The position numbers were made by a program, and so were the translations under genes. The notes below the pieces were generated by a model, which was given only the letters and a program-made list of their open reading frames with translations, did not search any database and was not told where the DNA came from. A stretch of 64,000 nt of DNA from Paraglomus occultum (taxonomy: Eukaryota > Glomeromycota > Glomeromycetes > Paraglomerales > Paraglomeraceae), in contig CAJVPJ010000005.1 of the NCBI GenBank assembly GCA_910592205.1, positions 1 to 64,000 of the forward strand, given 5' to 3'. Below, piece after piece: positions 10,632 through 24,400 of the stretch; the first letter of the stretch is position 1; every line of letters begins with the position of its first letter.

Positions 10632-13600
10632 TCTGGGCTTTAGTGAGAGTGAAGGAAATACTGAATGTAGTGGGTGGGGATTGGTGTGTGGGTGTATAAA
10701 TAGGTGAAATAGATGAAGAAACAGATTTGTGAAGATAGTAAGTGGGAGAGTTTTGGAATAATGGTGAATGTATTATTGCATTATTAGTAAATATATTACT
10801 TCTTATTACTAGGAGGAGTTACCTAATTGTGTAGCAAAGCATTGTGATACATTTGTTCATTCTCAACAATTTCCTCAATTAAAACTGGCCCAACTTTGAA
10901 TCAATTCCCCATATCTTTTTCAGTAGCGGTCATGTGACTAGGATCCAGTTATATCGTGATCTTAATCTGGATCGTTCGTTTTGTTGCTACGCTGGTATAT
11001 TATTATCAAGTACCGAGTGTGGTGTATGGATATACTGTTTCCCTTTAATACATATCAGTATTAACGTTTTATTAATAAAATAATAGTAATAGTATTTATC
11101 ATATCATTATGCTGCGCTACTCTCCCAATCATCGAATTCCATATTGGAATTCATGGTAACCCGTCATAGTGTCATCATTTATTACTTGATACCGTAATAG
11201 TGATAGTAAGTAATTAATGTTTAAAATAATGAATGAAAGAGTGATCTTGCATCCGGCAAAAAATCATCTTCAATTAACATAATTGCACTTGCACTAATAG
11301 GACAGAGCTTAAGAAATAGTCTTTATCGCTTATTATTACGCAGTCCTGCCGATCGAAACCATACATTAATCGTGCAGAAAAATCCTAACATTTGAAGTCG
11401 CACACCCCTTTGACAAAGTTTATTTTGTAATGCTGGCGGAACAAAGGTCGAACGGCACTGTTGAAGGTTGGGAAACATCCAGCAAATGTATCCATCCAAT
11501 GCTTGGTCTGTAAACTCATAAGCTTGTAAATAAAAGATTACTTTTAACGTTTCAGGCGTGGTTTAATCCTAATTGTTCCAACCGGCAAACTATAGTAATA
11601 GTCTTACGAAACATTTAAATCACCCCTAAGACGAATCGAAACCGATAAGCTTAGTCTTCCAATGGTTGTCTCGAACAAGGAATATCACTAACCAGCGTCC
11701 GAGACAATATCCTTATGGATCGAAGGCATACTTGGACCAAGTTAACTGTTTCAACAAGTTATAACGAATACTAGGGAAGATCCAACCTCTTCAAAGAACT
11801 CCCATCTGGGATCCTGAGGAGTTTAATTACTTGACCGTCAAAGATTAATAGTAAACTGGCACATTTATAGTTGTAAACTCTGAAAATTCAAGATTTGACA
11901 AGACTTGCCCTAGGGAAGTTCCTAATCCCTATCACGATTAGGCCAGGTTTGTGCCAGCTTCGTAACAACTCTCGTGTGATTCGCAGACCTGAAAGAAGCG
12001 ATATCTCCACCAAGATCACAAGCTCCACTCACGGCTCGAGCAGGGACGTTACCAGCGGTTCCCACCAGGTTCCAAAGAAGATACGCATTTCTCATGAAGA
12101 AGACAGCGCTTCGGTTGACTGTTACCCGTCAGCAAACTGTTAGAAAAGATATTGCGACAAGGATATGGATGAGAGAAGCGAGAGTTGGTGATGTGAATGA
12201 TTTACAACAGTGCCCAATAACGTTAGATATGTTAGATAATTTTAGTTCAAGCATAAATGACCTTTTGCTATGAGTAGTAAGGCCTGTCTCAACTGTCGCG
12301 TTCTGCAACGGAGAAGATGCGATGCCGGGTGAAATTTGGGCTGTTCTTTCAATTATGAAATAGTATAGAGATCTCATAAATTATTTGGAGCGAGAAACAA
12401 TCGGCTCTACTCGTTCTACAAATGAATAAGATAATAATATCTTGTAGCACTTACCCATAATTATACTGTCACATAGTGCTAACCGGTCTCATATGGCATT
12501 AAGTTACCATAATCATGAAAAATTGAGTAGCCCATTATCTCCCTATATGTAATATCTTTGTTCCCATGAAAGAATATTCTTTATCCTGAAGGCCTAGTCA
12601 AAATGTGGCCAAAACCAACGTGATATACTATCCGAGTTAGCGCAACCCTACTTCCAAAAATGTTATTCTCTTCATCTCTGACGCAGAACGTTGCAAACAC
12701 CACGAACGCCAACTCCTGAAGTAGATAATTGAACGTCTACCTTGAGAATTTTAGTTCATCCGGGCGTTTTCATGTCAAAACGCTTTGAATATACAATCGC
12801 TTTGAATTGAGACTCGTCATTTAAGGGTACTCCCCCTTCCGTGTTCAGGTACGTGTTCTTTATTAGGACCGACGCAGAATGTATCTATCGTCCGAATAAT
12901 TTGGAATATCCCGTGACACTTATTTATATCAATAACACATCCCACAAATTTGCTTACCGTTACCACTTTAGAAATTTACAGCAAACGTTTTGAGGTCTGT
13001 TTATTATGTTCAGTTCGATCGCTTCTGTATCAGGTATGACGCTGACTAGTATTGTCAGATTCATGTATTCTGAAGCGGATAATAATAGACACCTAAGTGT
13101 TCTCACTGTGTCCTTTCAAGACGAGAAGTGAACCAAGCGTTGTTTACTTCATGGAAACGGAGGATACATTATATGGGATAAGAGGCTATTATTGTGAACA
13201 TGATTTAATCTGATAATTCATATCAATTTCCTTGAACAGCTCTAGCGGCAGGTCTAAGAATATTTCTGATTATGCTAAAAAGTCAGTTTTAATCTTTTGT
13301 CGAAAGCTCTAACTGTTATAACGACACATTACGTATGCTACAGTATAAATAATGTTTTCTTCACTGTAGAAGCGAAGCCAATAGCAAGGGGTTACACGCA
13401 AGTTCTGATGTGACGTTTCTTTTACCGATTTACAGCAGAGGAACTGTTCGATGTGAGTTCACCTTATCATCTAGTACGCACGATGGAACGTAGAACCTGG
13501 TGAAACGAAAGGGGGATTCCTCTTCGACGCCGAAAAACAAATTTTGCAGATACTTTGGTCTCTTATCAAAATGGGACAATGTTAAAGGAAAGTGAGTTTA

Positions 13601-14863
13601 GATGCAAGCTTAGTATTAGCTCGCGTTCTAAGAGTGACTAAACTTATGCGAGCAAATTCTATGATAGCAGTTAAGTAACGAGTATGATAACATGCTAGCC
13701 ATGTCGCTGAAAGTTGCCGTCTTCAATCATGCTTCAGAAAATCTATCCGCTAACTAACAATTATAGACAATGTTATGGCTTTCAAGAACGAGAAGACGTT
13801 CCTTCTAGCTCTGTAATATTTTTCGGCATTATCTTTATCTTTCCACAATTTTACAGATTTTCTATGGAACATTTTTTTGAAGTGTTTATGTCACGTGAAA
13901 GATTACCTTTTTTGTTACCGAATATAATTACCCCTTAGCGAATAATATAATTCGCGTTAATATTAAGTCAAGTTTCTTGATTCGTGTTTCATTCGGACAT
14001 GCTTGACGGACAAAAACTATATTCTTCATCAGACCTTACGATATCTAAGATACAATCTGTCAATCAAATAAAGAATGATAATTGCTGCTATTAATTGTTT
14101 TCTAAATATTTATAGCATCGCCGCTTAAGTAGGATATCACATGTATCACAAACAACCAGGTTTTCATAACGGATGAGGCATGCGGGTTTTTGCTGTGCTT
14201 GCTATAGTAATAGTGTATTAGTATATTCCGACTTAATATTAGATAATTCGCTCTTTCTTCAAAATAAAACCACGCTTCATTAATTACGCGTGATGATCAA
14301 CAAGTGATCTTGCCAAATAAATACACGCCCCTAAATAAAATTTCAACCAATGAATGATAAGTTCAAAGTACATGTATCCCATATTAATAGTTACATTCTC
14401 GTTTTTTTTTGCGCCCTCCGCCGTAATAGATACCATGCTTAAGGCTTTACGCATAGCGAATCAGTTATCAGTGCCTGTAAGTTATGGGTAGAATGCTACT
14501 CATAAAAATAGTACACGTGTTGTATGCATTCACGTCGAATTCTTGTGCTCAAGATAAATCCACAATAAACTAGTTATCAAAATCCAGTTACAGGACGTTC
14601 CATCTGACATCGACGCTATGGGTAAGCGGGTATTTTGTGTGTGGGAAAATATTTAATTATTCGTGGATCTTTATCCGATATGGAAAACTACTTTTGGACC
14701 ATCATTTTTTCTCAACATTAAATAAGTACTGGAATTCTTTGGCGAGAGGAATTGAATGAATCGTGTATCTTCGCACAAGATACTGAATTGAGTTATTTTA
14801 TTATTGTTGATACTGTGAAAATTGCTTTCTGCCTTGATTGTCATATTTGTGGATTAGTACTCA
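10632..14863. other. Intergenic, about 4.2 kb, no supported gene
   Basis: AT-rich spacer between the divergently transcribed DUF262-like and fumarase genes. The 11895-12380 part is less AT-rich and open on both strands: a plus-strand 82-codon frame at 11895-12143, and a roughly 60-codon ATG frame from 12094 starting MKKTALRL. I recognise no family and could not build a consistent exon chain. Confidence 0.4.
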
Positions 14864-17435
14864 ATGGACCAAAAGAAAAGACTGGAGAAAGACGCTATTG
14901 GTGAGATATATGTCCCCGCTGACCGTTATTGGGGCGCACAGACACAGAGGTAAGTTATAGGAATAATTCGGCTAGCGAAACCACGCGATAAAAAAAATTT
15001 TCCGAGCACAGTCGCCACGTTTGGAGAATTTACTTCCCCGAATCCTGATATATCAGGTCCCTCCAGAACTTCGACATCGGAGGCCCAACCGAAAGAATGC
15101 CGGAACCATTAATCAAGGCGTTTGGATATCTCAAAAAGGCTGCTGCGAGTGTGAATCTTGATCATGGTCTAAAGAAAGAAATCGGAGAATCCATTATAGC
15201 CGCTGCTGATGAGGTCAGAATTCGGCTTCTTTTCACGGTAGACGGGCATAAGGATATTGTGTGTGTAACCTTGTTTTATTCAAATTTAGGTTATCTCTGG
15301 AAAGCTGATGGGTCACTTTCCATTAGTAGTGTGGCAGACTGGGTCTGGTACTCAGACCAACATGAATGTCAATGAGGTATGAGGGGATATTGTATATTCG
15401 TCTCATACATCAACCGCATTCCCATATTGAGATATATCTACCATGTAATCTTCCAAGGTCATTTCGAATCGTGCTTTAGAACTTCTTGGTAAACCGCTTG
15501 GCAGTAAAGATCCTGTTCATCCTAATGATCACGTTAACATGGCGCAATCGTCGAATGATTCGTGAGTGCATTTTTGCTTGTATACAGACATTTTCAATCC
15601 TAACCCCTTCTTGTCTGTTCATAAGACAATACTAACATTATGACTATACCTCGTTTTCAACATTCCATGCCGATTATTTCAATCCAGTTTCCCAACAGCA
15701 ATGCATATTTCCGCTGCATTAGAAATAAATCAGAAATTACTCCCAGCCATGGACAAATTGAGGAACGCCTTAGATTCGAAGGCAAAGGAATTCAAAGACA
15801 TTGTAAAAATTGGAAGGACTCATTTACAAGTATGTGTACTGACATTGTGTCGTAGTATATTATATAGACAGGCGATGTAATGCAGTACATTTTACCACAT
15901 TAAATTGAAATGACTATATCTCTTATTTACTAATTCTTACAACGCAGGATGCGACCCCGCTGACTCTTGGAAATGAGTTCTCTGGATATGCACAACAAAT
16001 GGCTTACGGAATAGAAAGAATAGAGTCATCCTTGCCAAGATTGTATAACCTTGCTCAGGGAGGAACTGCTGTTGGAACTGTAAGAGAATATATTCGCCAT
16101 AGACCGCAGGCATTATAGAATGAGCGTTATGTAAAGCATGTACGATATTTATCGGCTGTTGTTATTTCAAAGGGTATAAATACATACAAGGGATTTGATG
16201 TTGAGGTTGCAAAGGAAATATCAAAGCTTACTGGATTGCCATTTAAAACTGCACCAAACAAAGTAAGTGACGTGAAAATAGGCTGTTGTGAAATGTTCAT
16301 ATTCTTATTTGGAAAAGACCGTTGTAGCCTGAAGGCACTAATACTAAATCAGCGTGGAATTTTAACTAAATAATTACTTCACAAATATTTAGTTTGAAGC
16401 CTTAGCAGCGCATGATGCTATAGTTGAAACCAGTGGAGCTCTGAACACAGTTGCTGTGTCTTTGATGAAGATAGCAAATGACATACGATTACTCGGTACA
16501 ACTGACACGGAATTCATCTATAACAGTTTCTGACTCTTTTTATCGTCGTTAATACTCCTAACGTTCATATGCAATTTACCTCTAATCAATACTCTAGGCT
16601 CCGGTCCTAGATGTGGTATTGGTGAGATTCTATTGCCCGCCAACGAGCCGGGATCGTCAATCATGCCTGGGAAGGTTAATCCTACCCAATGCGAGGCAAT
16701 GACAATGGTTGCTGCTCAAGTCATGGGCAATCACACCGCCATCTCCATTGCAGGATCCAACGGGCATTTTGAGGTGAGTTTTTGTTGGGAATATGTTGTC
16801 CGGATGAATCGTTTATTTATATCATACGTATTTGTTCATTATAGTTGAACGTATTTAAACCAGTGTTAATTAGTAATCTCCTCCGATCGATAAGACTCAT
16901 TGGAGATGCATGCGTTTCATTCACCAACAACTGCGTTACAGGCATCCAGGCCGATGAAGAGAGGGTGAGTCAAGTTACTGTCTATTTAATGCATCGTTAA
17001 CGATAGCTGTATACCAAGTCACCTGATCGCATAATTATAACATCAAAAGTTTATCTATGCCCTAACAAGTGATACTTTCCATTACCAACAGATTGACTTA
17101 TTGATGAATCAAAGTCTTATGCTTGTGACAGCATTGAATCCTCATATTGGTTACGATAAGGCATCGCTAATAGCCAAGACAGCTTATAAGGAGAAAACGA
17201 CGGTGAGTAGTAACACAAATAACATTTATTAGAATAATCGACTCACGTTGACTATTTTTTTTTGTAGCTTAAAGAGGCAGCTATCAAATTGAAAGTTCTT
17301 ACAAGCGAACAGTTTGATCAATGGGTTCGACCTCAGAACATGTTAGGTATGGTACAACACTTGTATAAGAGCATGTGGAATTCACGGAGAATTTTATGCT
17401 GATGACATTCATCTTTGACTTTAGGGCCTAAATGA
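14864..17435 (+). CDS. Class II fumarate hydratase (fumarase)
   Basis: Thirteen exons: 14864-14949, 15057-15213, 15290-15376, 15458-15561, 15688-15829, 15948-16079, 16173-16262, 16393-16495, 16598-16773, 16845-16964, 17092-17202, 17268-17346, 17425-17435. Phases agree throughout and give 465 residues. The enzyme interconverts fumarate and L-malate. Clear marks are the start block [33 protein letters not shown], the catalytic-region [14 protein letters not shown], and the superfamily signature [15 protein letters not shown]. The last exon is only 11 nt and encodes the rest of the C-terminal LGPK. The model starts directly at the conserved domain, so no mitochondrial presequence is present. An in-frame TAG lies just upstream of the ATG, so a presequence would need an extra 5' exon. 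The donor of intron 2 (GTCAGA) is atypical, but the protein is continuous there. Confidence 0.95.
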
Positions 17436-18495
17436 ATTGATTATAGAATTGGTTTGTTAGAGTGTCTAGATAGGACTCTCAATAACTTTAAGTTCTATCT
17501 CGCCTTGTTTAATATAGTCTTATTTCATGTCAATCATGGTACTGTTGTTGAGAATGCACCCAAAGGATTTCAGTGTTTGCGAATTTCTGTCAAGTTGTAG
17601 CTGGTTCTTGCGTTGCTGATAAAGCATCAGATGCCTTCCTTTTCCTCCTGCTTTGGTAGCATGACTACTTCAGCTAAGAAGAACACATAATCTATATATT
17701 GCAGCATTTATAATTTGGCATTATCATTTCTAGGAACAATGAACCATGATAGTATTTCAAAATTTGCCTCAATATATGGTTAGCATAGCAATTCGAAGCA
17801 ATAATGCCAGGTTTAATTACACAGAAAACTGGACCGTAGCATAAATTTACTGTTAGAGAACGATATCACGGTCTGCTTTAGAATGCTTCAATAGTAGTAT
17901 TGGAATTCGCGCAAGTGTTGGTAGTCAAAATTCCCACGTCTTTGTTTTCAACAGGGTCTGCCTATTTATAGCAAGACTGTAGTATGAAAGCGCAAGCGTT
18001 TGCTACTGTAAATCGTAATAATGTTCGATGTAGAAGTAGAAGGCAAGCCGGGTTTTGTTTATAATACCAACCATCATCTGTCATTTTTAATGACGAAAAC
18101 GATTGTAGTTATGCTTTTTCACATGCACGTAGATCACTGACCCGAAATAAAGTGATTTATCTTTAAAGAAATAGCCATTATTATTATGTAAACGGAACGG
18201 CAATGTCAAATTTCCAGTTAATATTAATATGATTACAAAATTTTACCGGGTGATGGCGTGAACATCGTATGACATCCAATTAATGTTTATCTTGTGACCC
18301 ACGATATCATTTTAACTCTACTGTTTTAATAGATGGTCTATAATATGCCTGTCCGCTAATTGATTTAAGGTTTAATAGCTAAAAAACTTTGTTCATCCCT
18401 CGCATGATACATTTGAACTATCAACTGACCGCAAACACAAAGAAACCACACTTTTCAGCCTAGTCTGTTCGCCTCCGCTCCTTGCATAACTGTAA
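17436..18495. other. Intergenic spacer
   Basis: 3' flank of fumarase and 5' flank of the WDR7-like gene. No open frame with family features was found. Confidence 0.4.
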
Positions 18496-21400
18496 TGTCC
18501 TCCTCTTCTCTTGTCATCCCGATCGCGCGGTGGGATCACCCCCCATATTCACCAGTGACTTGTATTGCATATAAAGAGGCACATATAGTAACTGGTTTGA
18601 AGAACGGATCTATATGGATTTATGCATGGCGAATTGGCGAGAGAGGAAACATTGAGGTAAATATTCTGATCTGAATGGGTCGAGAAGGATATGAAGCGAT
18701 ATTAACAAGTAGTGAACGAATGAGCAGGGTCTCGCATTCAGCGATAGGATCTATAGCGAATAAGCTTTACAACAAGTAATCAAGAGAGAAAACTGTTTTA
18801 GTGAGAAACAAAGTGATCTATTTTAATAGTGAGGGAATTTATAAAGGTCATTCTGGTAGACGGCAGCATTACACTTCGAATGCTTATTATATTTAATCTA
18901 TTGCCTTATTCTTGTTTTAACCCTACTCTTCTCGTATACGCTCTCAACACAACATCCTATTTCTCTCTATAAGTTGCAACATAAAATCTTCTGCCTGGGC
19001 CATTCATCTCCGGTAACAACATTAGCCATAATCGAAAATCAGACTGATGGGAATGCTGGAAATAAGTATGTTGTGATTAGTGCTTCAGAAGATGGGTAAG
19101 TTATGTGAATGTGGACATGAACAGTGAGTGGAGGAAGTCGTGTTTGAGACATGAGCGGCAATGTACGCATGACAATTATAGAAATAGAATTAGAGATGAA
19201 TGTTGGACCGGTAGAAAATTGAATATAAGACACGGTAACTGATCCGTTTACTTTGCACATGTCAAATCAGGGAAATTATGAAATGGTCTCTGGTAGATGG
19301 GAGATGTCTGGCGTCCATCTCGCGTGTCCTAGACGGTATTCCAATGGCATTGAATTGTTTGGCTGATTATACACAGGTATGTGAGTCAAACAAAAGGGGT
19401 TGTGGCAACATTAATATTAGCTGAGACAATCTCCAGAATTTAAGGCTCATGAATATTACCATGTCGGTTAACGCGTATAAATCTCCATCGTATAGCCTGC
19501 AAAGTATATTTTATGTTCCGGATTTTCGAATGAAATAGCAATATTGAACGTATCCAATTTAGAGGTAAGATATCGGCTGAGGCGTTTTAATTGGATGGGT
19601 TGCAATTGCTTATGGTAATAACAATTGCTATATACATTTTTCTCCTCAGGTCGTCCGAGTATGGGGAGGACATAATGACTGGGCAGCATGTACACCATTT
19701 TATGACTCAGGTTAGAATTCGAATTGCAGCCGTTCTACTACATATATTGCTCCAAATACTCAACACGCTTTCAATAGTGATTATATATTCTGGATATCTA
19801 ATTCTTTTACTCGTTTTGTTAATCAAATGTTATTACTTCAAGATGCCCGCCAGATACGCTTGCTGACTTGTACATTCAATGGCAAACTGCGAATATGGTC
19901 ATTCGACGAAACAAAGCAAACTATTACAAAAGAATATGATGTTATTAACGTGTTAAGCACCAACGGCGAGAAGATATTCAAATTAGTAAATAATCCATAT
20001 GATATTGGTGTTATTCTGGCTATCTCTAGGAACTCGGTGTCGGTAGGTTTCAGTTGCGGAAAGAGTAAAACGAGAACATACTACAAGCGTCTACAGTAAT
20101 TCTTAAAATTTTATTCATTTTAGACATTCACAGTACGTAGAAATAGAGCCTTAAATGTGCAACGAATAGAGGTACCCAATCGCGGCGAGATATGGCAGTC
20201 TGGTGCGTTTGCTCCGAAATTCAAATTAATACTTTGGACAGAGGTAAAGACGAACCACCCAAATTCCATCACTTCCCATTATCGCATAAAGTCTGATTCA
20301 GCAATGTCTTCTCATGTTAGCGTGGCAATGCATATGTCTACATGCTTCCATCAATGGACCGTGCATACTCCGTTGACAATGCTTCTACTCTTCATAGACG
20401 CAGTGTATCTAGGAGATCATCAATGCCGCTTACACCTAACGAAAATGCAAACACTGAAAAAACGATGCATGCGGGACGTTCAAGGTTGGAAGAATATAAA
20501 ATTTGACCTATGCAATTCTTTTATTATATTAAAAAGACTTGTAATATATATTATTTTTATATTGGTCAATGTTTTTGCAATAGGCCTACGCTAACAGAAA
20601 TAGTGTGCTGCGAAAATGATGGTACGCTACTTAACCTTCATGCATAGATGAAATGCGTTTGCTATTGTTATTAAACTACACTGCTATTTTCTTTCCAATA
20701 TAACTACAATACGTATCATTCCATCACTTCTTCTCGATATTTAGCTCGGTTGTACCATACGTCCCAAACGATTGTGCTTGCAGCAGCTAACTCTACCGAT
20801 CGATCCCCCTGGTATCTTTTAACGTTCAGAAACTATTCTAGCAGCACCCATTTCTCATGGAAATCACTCCCCGCCAATACTGCAAGGATGAGAATCACAG
20901 AAAGTGAGAATGACATAGTTTCTGTGAATAAATGGAATGTTGGTATGTATTCGAGAAGGAAGTCGTGATAATTCAGGTCTCTACATTAGAATTTTCCTGC
21001 TTATATTACAAATTTTTGCTGGTAAGAATCGGACTTGGCAAGTCTATGGCCATTGAAGAAAGAAGACAATAGGGCAGAAGTCACAGTATCAGCTATGATT
21101 TATGAAGAACATATGGCTTTCGGTTACGGTAAAGACTCGCTTTCAAATTGATACTCATGCGGGCGAATCGTGTATAGACGTGTTTAATCATTATTTTTGT
21201 CATCTTTATATTTCTTAGATAATGGAGAGATTCACATATACCCGCTTTCCAAAGTGCTATCAGAGGACTTTTCGACTGCGGATCAGTCAAATGATGTACG
21301 AATACTCAGAGGTCATTATGGTAGAGTTACCTGTATATACACACCAAGTTCATCCAACTTTGGAAAGAAATATATTTTAACCGGAGGAGAAGATTTTTCA

Positions 21401-24400
21401 GTTCGTGTATGGAGCTTTGAGTAAGTTGTTAAATACTCGGTCTTTGCTCATGATTGACTGACATGTAACATTACATATACACATATACACATATACACAA
21501 ATTCCTTTCGTCCCACAAGAAACGGAAAGCGTCTAGCAAAATTTGCTACCCACAGTCAATCTGTCACAACTTTCGTCGACGTACCATGTGATGTAGGGAC
21601 ACGACTTCGTGGTTGTGTTGTTTCGATTGCAAGGGATAATTCCTTGTCAATTATTTCATTGGACGAAATGAGCTGTCTATATGCATTCGAAGGGCACACA
21701 CACGGAATAGCTGGCTTGCAATGGAGACCAAATAGAGATTTATTGGTGATTTTTTATCGAGATGAATCGGCACACTGTTGGCAGGTGAGTTGCGTATTTA
21801 TCCCTCTTGAGAAAAACTGAAAGGAAGCTGCATAACAAGATTGGAAAAGCAACTATTGCAGAGAAATAGGATATTGGCATGCTGTGAGTGTGGCCGCATA
21901 CTGACAGAAAGTGACGCACCGGAAGTAGTATTTACTAGCCCAACAATCTTTCGTCGCACGCTTCGCTGCAACTTGTATTTTTGCCAAAAACAAAACGTTA
22001 GACTGGAAAATCAGGTAAACTAACGTTTATATCATTAAAATAGATACAGTCGGGCACTCTAGATAAAATTGTTTGTGGGAAGGCTGCTAGGGATATGATG
22101 AATGAGACACAATGGAAGATGAGGTTTGATTATTTTCCTTTCCTGAAAGAATGATTGGACAAACTTGCTGAGGATTATTAAATTTCATTCTGTATCTGTC
22201 ATTTGTTAACTGATTAGTGTGATTCCATCAAATGAGGCATCCAAGCAAATAGATAGCAAATCATCAAGCATCATATCGCGACCTATTCATTTCCAAGAGA
22301 CAGGTAAGTCTATTTTTATTCTTGTATTCAGGATATACTTTTAATTATTGTCCTCTAATCCTAATATCTTCTCATCAACATTCTTCTTCGCGTTCAAGAC
22401 ACTACTCCGCTCCACATACTGACCATAAACATAAAACAGTTGATAAACGATATATACCATTATCATGTCTCTTCGTTCGGTTCCTTCACGCTTTTCAAAC
22501 CCGAAGAATTAAACGAAAAGTCCCCTGTGCTCCAATCAAAAATTGTTTCTTGGGCAACGCCGGCTCATCCTAACCACTTAACAGGAGGTACCTCGTCAAC
22601 ATCAGCATCGAACGAAACTGCGAGCAGAGCTTTGGGACCGAAATTGGTGGATAGTTTGATCTCTTGTTTAATTTCGTGGGGTGTTGATGACGAAATGGAT
22701 AAAATTTGTGTTGAGAAGTTGGGTTTAAAGCGTAGTTGGAATGGAATTAGCCTAGGATTGAAGGGGTAAGTTTTTTTGTCGTTAGACATGAAAACATGAA
22801 AGAAGAGAAAATCAGAATGTAAGACAAGAATCTTGCACCTAGTTTTTGACAACAGCCTATAATCCTAATAGAGCGAACGGATGCTTATCGGTGGCCGCCC
22901 CGTCTCCCGGCGATGGACGTGCGCAATGGAAAATATCACCTATAATTACAGGGACCCGTTTGTTATCCGTAATAAGCCTCGTACGATCTTTTCTTTCGAT
23001 GAAGGGTATATATCTAGTTTTCCTAAGAAACGCATTCGGAATTGTGCTGTTCGGTCAACGTTTGTCCGTTTCATGCTAACACGTCTTCCCATACGTCACC
23101 TTTTTTTTCCTGCCATACATATTCTAGGCCTAGAGAAATACTCAAATGACTTAATAACACACTACGGAACTCGTCTTCCACTACGCATTGATGGATTTTG
23201 CTACCCATCTCTTTCGTTTTTGGCTAAATACTTCCAAGACTCAGTGCGTAAGTAAGGAATTCTAGCAGACAAAAATTTGGAAACTCGTACTTATTTCGTT
23301 TATAATGTATTTGCCTTTTATCTGTAGCTGATGTGCAGAGTGCTGCTAGAACATTGTTCTCGTCATCCTTAAACAGTATGCCACGTGAGCAACGACAGGC
23401 CGTTATTGATTATTGGAAGCAGTTTCGTGAGTTAGTCGTTATTTGTTATCATTTCCTTACGCTCCCATTCAATCTTATAGCTATTGCTAAATGCCCATAG
23501 CTTCGATTTTCTTCTCTATCCTGTCTTCTTATTGCTTCTTATTTCTTTTTATTTACTTAATTACCTCGTTAAGTGCCTGCAGTCGCTTCGGGGCCAGATT
23601 TTTCGAATAATCAATACATGGCGCGTTCAACCATATTGCTTGGCATGATTGGAGTCGATAACCCAAAAGTGTTACCTGAGAAGTAAGTACAATGGTGCTC
23701 CAAAACGGTTTGAAACTATAGTTCGAATGACGGTCGTTTTACCATGAGTCTCAAAATTGTCTTATTTGTAGTGTAGCAGAGAGCGTATCCCTGTCACTTA
23801 CGATATTATTAAATGATGAAGCGAAACTGTCCAATCGGCTGGCGGCATTGGATCTTTGTGGACGAGGCTTTGCAACATGGCAATCTCATATCCTTTCTTC
23901 TTCGTACAGCGTATCCCTGTACAATCGGCCATCTCCTGATCTAATCTATTATCCTTAACTCTGTATAACCAACTAACACATTTCAAAGCAGCAGCAGTGT
24001 TGCGTACCCTATTTTCTCTAGCAATTGATTCCGATACAAATGTTGCACCGGTGAAGGCCATGGCACGACAGGCAATATTCCATGTTGCTTCCATAAACAC
24101 ACCGCTCTTTATTTCTACGCTTATATACGATACAAAGAATACCAAAAAGCCAACAGAGAAGAAAGGTTATTTGAGATTAGTGTCACTGTTTATTAAGAAG
24201 ATGCCTCTTGTGCTGTATTCCAACTTACCGAAGGTAGTGGAGGTCGTGGTGAAGTCTTTGGACCCGAATATACCGAATATGAGAGAGACTGTACTGCAGA
24301 CGAGTACTGGTATATTGCATGATTTGGTTAAGACTTTTCCATCAATTAGTTTCCATGGTCCATCGCAGAAACTTGCTATTGGAACGTTGGAAGGTGCCAC

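Noticed and set aside
11895-12377. Pair of opposing 82-codon frames and an ATG frame at 12094
   Set aside because: No recognisable motif, conflicting strands and no consistent exon chain, so not annotated as a gene.
21841-22023. Open frame of 60 codons first taken as a WDR7 exon
   Set aside because: The next segment (22044-22123, QSGTLDKIVCGKAARDMM) aligns directly after the preceding exon (HCWQ), as in WDR7, so this frame lies in the intron.
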